From Anarhynchus alexandrinus (Eukaryota; Chordata; Aves; Charadriiformes; Charadriidae): DNA of 64,000 bases. Positions within the stretch are counted from its first letter, which is position 1. The number at the start of each line of letters is the position of its first letter. Positions 57,578-64,000 of the stretch are shown in pieces. The notes under the pieces are model-generated. The model did not search any database, was not told the origin of the DNA, and saw only the letters and a program-made list of their open reading frames with translations. The DNA lies in NCBI GenBank assembly GCA_008711295.1, contig VUYV01000061.1, forward strand, positions 2,083,731-2,147,730, in the 5' to 3' direction. The translations under genes were made by a program, and so were the position numbers.

Positions 57578-57837
57578 CCTCCGTTCCCTGCCGCAGAGGC
57601 CGCGCTGAGCAGGGGGCTGTCCGCTCCTCCCCCGGGGGCGCCGCCTCGGGCTCGCGTGGGGTGTCGCTGTGTCGCCGTGGTCGCCCCCCCCGGGCGGCGT
57701 GGGGGCCAACGGGGACAGGCCGCCCACCTACCGGCTGAAGGGCAGGAGCTGCCGCGGCTGAGGCCGGAGAGGCCGGAGGGAGGTGGAGAAGAAGCCGCCA
57801 GCCGCCCGGCCGGCAGCTGCCCCCCGCTGCAGGCAAG

Positions 57838-58125
57838 ATGAGCGCCTGCCTCTGCCGTGGGGAAGGATCCCCCCCCGTAGCCCGCAGCGCCCACCGACGG
57901 GGCCTGTACCTGCCAGCGGGCGAGGAGGCAGCGAGGCCGCACGTCTGGGCAGCCGCGGCGGGGAAGAGCCGTGGGACATCCACCTCTTCTCTCAGGTGGA
58001 GCACGGCCAAGCGACCCGAGTCACCGGCCTGGGGTCGGAGTTACAGAAGAGGGAAGGAGGAGGGAAGGAGAAAGATGCGTCTGAACTGTCCAATTCCCCC
58101 GGCAGCGCCGAGAGCGAGAGCTGCG
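57838..58125 (+). other. Putative first exon of an unidentified + strand transcription unit
   Basis: The sequence runs from an ATG in a CpG island to a good donor, GCTGCG|GTGAGC at 58125/58126. Two frames are open. The ATG frame (MSACLCRGEGSPP...) would stop 13 codons into the next candidate exon. The other frame (...EEPWDIHLFSQVEHG, ELSNSPGSAESESC) looks more protein-like but has no ATG after its last stop at 57759-57761. The exon may therefore be non-coding leader. No protein family was recognised, and the expected mammalian neighbour SEMA4F does not match. Confidence 0.35.
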
Positions 58126-58186
58126 GTGAGCCCCGGGGCCCTGTCACCCCTCTGCTGTGTCCTGGGCATTCCCCGCTCCTCCCTTT

Positions 58187-60275
58187 TTCCCACACTGGTG
58201 CGATTTTTTTTTCTTCTCCCCTGTACCTCTCCTCTCTATTGTTGTGTCCCTCTCCCTCTCCCTCCCCCCCCCCCTCTCTCCCTTTCTTTCCTTTTTTTTT
58301 CTTTTTTTTCATTTTTTTTCCCTCCTCTGTCTCTGTCCTGCACCCATCACTGTTTTTTCCTTTTACATCTCTTTGTCCTGATCTGCATCCCCAATTTCTC
58401 TGGCCTGTTCCCTGGTGTTCTTTGCCGCTCTGCACCTGTATGTGCCACTCTGTGTCCCTGCCTTCCTATCTCTCTCCCTCCTTCCTTCTCTTTCTCTCTC
58501 TATCCCTTTGTCTTGCTCGCTGTCACTGTTGTTTTTTTTTCATTCTGTATCTCACTGTCCCTGTCCTCCTTTCTGTCCATCTCTTACTCTCTCTTTACTC
58601 TCTCTGACTCTTTGCGCTGTTCCCTGGTCCTTTTTTTTTTTCACTATCTCTCTGTAGGGGTCCTAATACTTTTTCTTTCTCCCACCCCCTGTGCTTCTCA
58701 CAGTCTTTGTCTTTCTCTCTCTCTCTCTCATTGCCATTAGTCTTGTCTGTCACTTTGTCTTGCTTTGTGTCCTGTCGTATCTTGCTATATCCTGCTGCTA
58801 CTCTGATTTTTCTTTCTGTGCTCTGGTCCCTGTTGCTTTCTGACTCTCTTCCTCTGTCCCTGCTGCTTTTTTCTCCATCTCTGTCCAGATCCCCGTCCCT
58901 TTTTTTAGTGTGCTGCCTCTCTGTCCTGCTTCCTCTCGCTATCTTTTCTGTCTTTCTCTCTCTGTCCTGTTCCCTCTCGCTTCTTTTCTAACTGTATTCC
59001 CCTGTCCAGCTGGCTGTCCCTTCTTTCTCTCTTCCTCAGTATTTTTTTCTTTCTTCATCTGTCACCCACTGCCCGTCACAGTTGGTTTTTTCCTCCAGTA
59101 CTATACTGCTTTCTATCCCTTTTTGCTCTGTCATTCTGTCATGTTCCCTGTGTCTATTTTTTAATTCCCCCGTCTCTGTCCTGTAGCCCATCACTGTTTT
59201 TTCCTCTTCCATCCCTTTCTCTTTGTTCTGCCTTCCATCCTTTTTTCCTTTCTTGTTCCATCTCTCTGTCCTGCTCCCTATCCCTTTCACTCTCTCTCTT
59301 TCCCTGTCCTCCTTGCCTTTCCCCCATTTGTCTGTCCTTTTCCCTCTTTGTTTGTTCTCTGTCACTCTGTCCTGCTCCCTGTCACTGTTTTTTCTCACTC
59401 CATCTCTGCCCTGCAGCCCAGTGCTGTTTTTTCTTTCTCCATCTCTCTCTCCTGCTGCCTGTCCTAGGATTTTTCCCTTCCATCTCTGTCCTGCTCCCTG
59501 TGTCTTATTTTTGCCTGTCTTTCACATTGTCCTGCCTCCCTGTCCCTTTTTTCTCTCTCTGTATCACCTTGTCCTGCTCCCTCTCTGTGTCTTTTTCTGA
59601 CAATCTGTGACCTGCTCCTTGTCCTTCTTTTCCCCTTCTATCCCCCATCCTTCTTCCTGTCTTTCTTTTTTCTCTTTCTATCCTTCTGCCCCAATGCCTC
59701 TTTCTCCACCTCTGTCCTGCTCCCTGCCCCATGTTTCCTCACTGTCCCTCTGTCCTGCTTCCTGTCCCCTGTTTCTTCTGTCTTTATTTCTGTCCCATGC
59801 CCGTTCAGTCATTTCTTGCAATACCTCCCCATCCAGCTGGTTCTCCCTTTTTTTCCTGTCTCTCCTCCTCTGTCCTGCTCCCTGGACTTTTTGTCTCTTC
59901 CTCTGCCTCTGTCCTCTAGCCCATTGCTGTAGTTTTTTTTCCTTCTTGGTCTCTTTGTACAGATCTGACCTTTTCTTTATTTCTCAATCCCTTTGTCCCG
60001 TTCCCTGTCCCTTTCCTCTCTCTGTCTGTCCTGTGCCCTGTCACCATCCTTGTCCCTCCTGTCTTCTTCCTGTCCTTCCCTCCCACCTCTCTATCCCTCC
60101 ATCCTGCTCACTGACCCTGTGTTTTCTTACTCCGTCTCTCTGCAGGGCTCCTCGTCCCTATTGTTCTAGATTCCTCTACCTCTATGACCTTTTGTTTCGA
60201 ATTTCTTTCTCTCTCTGCTCATCGGTCTTCTCCCTTGTCTTATTTTTCTCTTTCCAGCCCTCTGTCCTGCTCTCC
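58187..60275 (+). repeat. Pyrimidine-only degenerate minisatellite, right block
   Basis: About 2.1 kb on the same strand and of the same composition as 56190-57246: recurring TCTCTGTCCTGCTCCCTGTC, with T-runs and CTCTCT runs between. It starts about 60 bp after the putative donor at 58126, and so would fill the start of that unit's first intron. The frames are low complexity only. Confidence 0.9.
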
Positions 60276-60439
60276 ATCACTGAATTAAGTACGAGCCGGG
60301 TGGGGAGCAGGGCTGGGGCACTGGTGCTGGCCCAGAAGAAGTGAGGCCAGGCCTTCTGCAGTTCCCACACACTCCCCAAAACTGTATGTGGGGCCCTGGG
60401 GCTGTGGGGCTGTGGTGCGGCATGTGCCCCCTACCCCTC

Positions 60440-61010
60440 AGCATCACACATGGGGACTGTGAAGGGGGTCAAGGGTCAGAAAGCAGACAGGGTCAGCTGT
60501 TTTCAGGGCCAGAAATGGAGACTGAGTTTTCTGTTCCTGGGGATTGAAAACAGGCTCATGTAGCTGATTTTGGGGCTCAGAAACAGAGGTCAAGTCCTGT
60601 ATTTTTGGGACTTGAGAACAGACTCAGCAGCTTGGGGACTAAGCTTGGGGACTCAGAAATGGGGACTAAGTCAGCTGGTTTGGGGGCCAAAAGCAGAAAC
60701 CAGTTTGGCTGGTTTAGCAGATGGGTGGGAGGGCATTGGGGGCTGCAGGAGAAAGCAGGAAGTGGGCAGGGTGTGTGGGTCTGGTCCCGTTGGACCCCGA
60801 AGTTCAGGAGGCTGGCATGGACCAGGCTTTTCAGTGCAGAGCTGGGGCTTCTATTAGCCAGATCTGTAGCAAGCAGGAGCTGGAATGAGACAGGGCGTCC
60901 ACTGTCTGGAGTGTATATTAGGCAGAGCCAAAATCACCTGCAGCTGTAATGAGCAGGAGCTGCAATTAACTGGAGTGTCTATCTGCTGGAGCGTCTGTCA
61001 GCCGGACTGC
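60440..61010 (+). repeat. Degenerate G-rich tandem repeat
   Basis: Recurring phrases appear: CAGAAATGGAGACTGAGT, CTCAGAAACAGAGGTCAAGT and CTCAGAAATGGGGACTAAGT at irregular 45-60 bp spacing. A different degenerate phrase follows near 60840-61010 (GAGCAGGAGCTG; CTGGAGTGTCTAT). It is too diverged to define a unit. Confidence 0.45.
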
Positions 61011-61395
61011 ACTCCCAGCATGGCTGAAGAGCGGCCGGGCGCAGGCAGGGCTGTCCCCAGCAAGGACCTCTGAGCAGCAGGGAGGCGAGTCGTCCTTCTG
61101 CCAGCAGAGAGCCTGGCCTCTTCCCTAACCCACATGACATGTCTCTCGCTTCCTTCATGGAGTGTCTCTCCCAGTCCCATTCCTGGCTCTCCTGGGGCAG
61201 CCCCCCTGCGAGGGGACATGGGCGAGGTGGCGGTGTCTCCTCGGTGCCTGGCAAAGGGGAGAGAAGTGTCCTGTTTGGAGCTCACAGGGTGCATGGCCTG
61301 GCCCCGCACGTCCCCTCTGGCAGAATCCTCCCCTGTCTTTTCACCGTTGGCTATGTGTGACAAACAGGTTCATTTTTTGCCTCCTCTTTTCCCAG

Positions 61396-61454
61396 TGTCA
61401 CCTTCTGTGTCATGTGAAGAAAATCCAGCATGGTTGATTCCACTTGCTGCTCAG
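61396..61454 (+). other. Weak candidate exon
   Basis: CTTTTCCCAG|TGTCAC and GCTCAG|GTAATT bound 59 nt. One frame reads SPSVSCEENPAWLIPLAAQ, joining the non-ATG frame of the CpG-island exon in phase. No homology was recognised. Confidence 0.25.
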
Positions 61455-61905
61455 GTAATTGCATGTATGGGGCTGGGGGAGAAGGGAGGAATATTTGCGA
61501 GTTCAAGGACACTGCACATACAAACCCACAGAAAAGGCAAACTTGCTGCCAGTGCAGAAAAATTGCTGAAAAATTGCAGTTAACAGAGCATGCCTTGTTC
61601 CTGAGTTTGTCCCTTGATAGTTACAAATGTTTTTCTTCCAGGTAAAAGAATGACCCTTCATCTACCATAAATTAAGAGCTGCCTGTTACCTTCTTTAGGG
61701 TCAAGTGTTTCTCTTCTCTTTGTTCATACTAATTTTATGGGCAAGTTGGAAATCGCCTTTTATTTTTATATGTATAACTACATTTTTAGTAATACATGGT
61801 GTCAGTATAGTTAATTTTTGAGCAGTAGATGCCATTAGAAATGTAATGAATGAAACATGATGGAAACTGATACTTAAACTTGATTTTTGATTTCTTTTTC
61901 ATTAG

Positions 61906-61978
61906 AGTTTTGGTGGCATGTTGTCCTGGGGCTCAATCCGCATTCTGTTCAGTGGAGTCTTCAATCTAGGACTTTTAA
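61906..61978 (+). other. Weak candidate exon
   Basis: TTTTTCATTAG|AGTTTTGG opens an in-phase stretch SFGGMLSWGSIRILFSG... . The only nearby donor is the poor AA|GTAAAA. The frame stops soon after, at about 62007. Low support. Confidence 0.2.
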
Positions 61979-63047
61979 GTAAAACAATATGTCCTTCCAA
62001 AAAGGACTAGTCATTCATAGGATTGAGGCGTAGAGAGTTGCTTAAGTACGTGGTCAGAATTAAAGCCAAATCTCCCTTCATGTTGCTGCTGTTGGTCTTC
62101 ACTTCCCTTCATTTCCCCACCACTCCCTCATGGTTGGGAGCTCTGAATCATAATTTTTTTTCAGTCTCTAACACATTTTTCTCCAAGGAGAGGCTACGTG
62201 TAAAAGTTAATTAGTTTCCTTACAAATGCATAAGTCCATAAAATTGAGGTGTGATTATTAAAACCATAAAAACGACACCAGTCTTACAGATCAAGGCTAT
62301 TTCTGAACATGTACTCATCCCATGTAAATGTCATATGGATACCGATCATCTGCCCTTCATGCTTCAGACACTACGTTCACTAAAATCAGCGTAGTTGAAA
62401 CTGACCTTGGGCGTGCAGCTGTGCTCGCAGGGATGCTCCGTGGCTCCTCATCGAAACAGCAAGCTGTGTGCGCGGACACCTGTAGGGTTGTGCTCTGGGT
62501 CTGAGAGCATTATGTATTTTTGCTGTCGGAAGATGGAGTAGAGCGTGTGCCTGTTAAATCTAAGGACAGTCAAAAGCTGGGAGGGACCCTAAGCAGGTTG
62601 GTGGCACAACTGGAGTTATAAAAGATCTTGACCGTTTGGAGAAACGGCCTGGAAAAAATAATTCCTTTTTTTTGCAGTGAGGCAGTTCACAAGGACAGAT
62701 GGGTTGCTGTACAGTCTTTAACAAAAATATTCAACTTGGGACATGTAGGGTGAGGAAATCTTGGCTATACTTAGGCTTGAGAAAATGTATGTAGATATCT
62801 ATGTCTGTCACCTGCATGTATCTATGACAGTGCTTCTAGTGAAACTAAAGCTGCCAAGGAGTCAAAAAAAAGGTACGGTTGTCTAAAAAATGCAAAAGCT
62901 CTAGTGGTCTGTATCAACAACTGTACCAAAGATGATGCAAAATACTTCTTCCTCCACTCAGCTGTAGTCTTCACAAACTTTCACAAAAAAAGGAAGCTTT
63001 AGATTTCTACCCAGCTGTATGCTAAAGGATTTTTTTTCCTCTCTCAG

Positions 63048-63146
63048 CTGAATGTCAGCTGCCACCATTTTGCTGTGGTTGCCCTTTCTTCTGCCATGAA
63101 AGTACAAGACAGATGGAAAGAATCCATAGTGGTCTCCAAGTACAAG
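63048..63146 (+). other. Candidate exon, possibly the first coding exon
   Basis: TTTTTTTTCCTCTCTCAG|CTGAATG and TACAAG|GTACGT are both strong splice sites around 99 nt. An ATG in fair context (GCCATGA) at about 63097 opens MKVQDRWKESIVVSKYK up to the donor. If the upstream exons are leader, coding could start here. The protein is not recognised. Confidence 0.35.
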
Positions 63147-63577
63147 GTACGTCTGTGATGTGTGTCTGCATTTTTCCTAAGGTACTTGTAGTATGGGCTT
63201 TAAAGTTAACATTAAGAACGTGCCCACTCTCCTTCTATATTTTTATATGAAATATTTTGACACAAATACTAAAAATAAGGTCTGTTCTGGAGCATGATAC
63301 ACCTATGCAAAGTTACTCCCTCCGTTTATTTTCTCTTCCTGAAAGCATAATCTTCTGTTTCTGTGTGCTTACTATTAAATTAAATAATAAAATAATAAAA
63401 ATTAAAAATAATAAAATAAAATGGGAAAATAATTTTGTACTAAAAGAGGAAAGAAACTATTTGAAAGAGTTCAGATGTTCAGAAGTATGTTTCCCTGGCA
63501 GTTCAGTAGCATCTCTCTTGGGCAGTGCAGCTGGCCAGATGTCCCTCCTAATTGTGTACCACACAAAACCCCCCTAG

Positions 63578-64000
63578 TGTGGTGGGTTGACCCTGGCTGG
63601 ACACCAGGTGCCCACCAAAGCTGCTCTATCACTCCCCCTCCTCAGCTGGATAGGGGAGAGAAAATATAATGAAAGCCTCATGAGTTGACATGAGGACAGG
63701 GAGATCACTCACCAGTTACCGTGATGGGCAAACCAGACTCGACTTGGGGAAATTAGTTTAATTTATTACCAATCAAATCAGAGTAGGATAATGAGAAATA
63801 AAAACTAAATCTTAAAACATCTTCTTCCCACCCTTCCCTTCTTCCCAGGTTCAACTTCACTCCTGCTTTTCTCTCTCCCTGCCCCCCCCGAGTGGCGCAG
63901 GGGCACAGGGAATGGTGGTTGCTGTCAGTTCATCCCACATTATCTCTGCTGCTCTTCCTCCTCAGGAGGAGGACTCCTCACACTCTTCCCCTGCTCCAAC
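63578..64000. mobile_element. ERVL-type avian LTR, truncated by the window end
   Basis: It begins TGTGGTGGGTTGACCCTGG, then CCAGGTGCCCACCAAAGCTG, CTCACCAGTTACCGTGATGG, AATTTATTACCAATCAAATC and CTCCTCAGGAGGAGGACTCC. I recognise this as a widespread, long avian ERVL LTR. It continues past 64000, so its other end, any target duplication and any internal region cannot be judged. Confidence 0.85.

Larger units (their letters stand above)
57247..58135 (+). promoter_or_regulatory. CpG island promoter
   Basis: About 0.9 kb, dense in CG, with CGCG and GCC runs, and the only such region in the right half. It carries YY1, ETS and twin ZNF143/THAP11-type motifs at its left end, as in TATA-less housekeeping promoters. 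A GTGAGC donor at 58126 suggests a rightward first exon. A leftward first exon for M1AP is also possible: CCG|GTAGGT on the - strand at about 57730. Confidence 0.8.
58126..63577 (+). other. Region between the CpG island and the terminal LTR
   Basis: Beyond the pyrimidine block, the G-rich degenerate repeat and three weak exon candidates, I see no named feature. An A/T-only patch lies at 63371-63420. Confidence 0.5.

Noticed and set aside
57783..58607. 274-codon and 300-codon open frames crossing the CpG island and the pyrimidine block
   Set aside because: They read straight through a strong GTGAGC donor at 58126 into low-complexity repeat; the first has no ATG start. Only the part before 58126 is kept, as a putative exon.
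57838..63146. Assignment of the right-hand transcription unit to SEMA4F or HK2 from human synteny
   Set aside because: None of the candidate exons resembles a semaphorin or hexokinase segment, so synteny alone was not enough to name it.

Overview
The window looks like nuclear DNA from a bird. Three things support this: CR1 LINE 3' ends of avian type (direct ATAGAATCAYAG...GGAAGGGACC signatures, mostly antisense), avian-type endogenous-retrovirus LTRs, and vertebrate multi-exon genes with GT-AG introns. The DOK1-M1AP neighbourhood matches human 2p13.1 as I remember it. By memory only, the chicken equivalent is a microchromosome. The species cannot be named from this sequence.

Layout. (1) 1-3.96 kb: the 3' part of DOK1 on the + strand. 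It comprises the end of the PH-PTB linker, the whole IRS-type PTB domain and the tyrosine-rich tail. The PH-domain exons lie before the window. (2) 3.97-7.9 kb: intergenic DNA with a CR1. (3) 7.94-38.56 kb: the complete coding sequence of M1AP (meiosis 1 associated protein) on the - strand. I assembled nine coding exons with consistent phases into 1581 nt, or 526 aa. The gene converges tail to tail with DOK1. Its introns carry a telomere-like (TTAGGG)n block, a pentanucleotide microsatellite, ERV LTRs and CR1 copies of different ages. (4) 38.56-57.2 kb: no recognisable coding sequence. It holds several CR1 pieces, a clean solo LTR with a 4-bp target duplication, two minisatellites, and a second copy of the LTR-like element found in an M1AP intron. 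(5) 57.25-58.13 kb: a CpG-island promoter with YY1, ETS and two ZNF143/THAP11-type sites. It sits inside about 3 kb of pyrimidine-only degenerate minisatellite. Downstream, up to 63.15 kb, are a few weak exon-like segments of an unidentified + strand transcription unit. (6) 63.58-64 kb: the start of an ERVL-type LTR that runs off the window.

DOK1 is a cytoplasmic adaptor downstream of tyrosine kinases and M1AP is a germline meiotic factor. They are neighbours by conserved synteny, not functional partners. No operon-like, CRISPR, toxin or novel enzymatic system is visible. The most unusual parts are the promoter island inside the pyrimidine satellite, the repeat arrays lying just upstream of M1AP 3' splice sites, and a direct repeat pair spanning the first two coding exons of M1AP.
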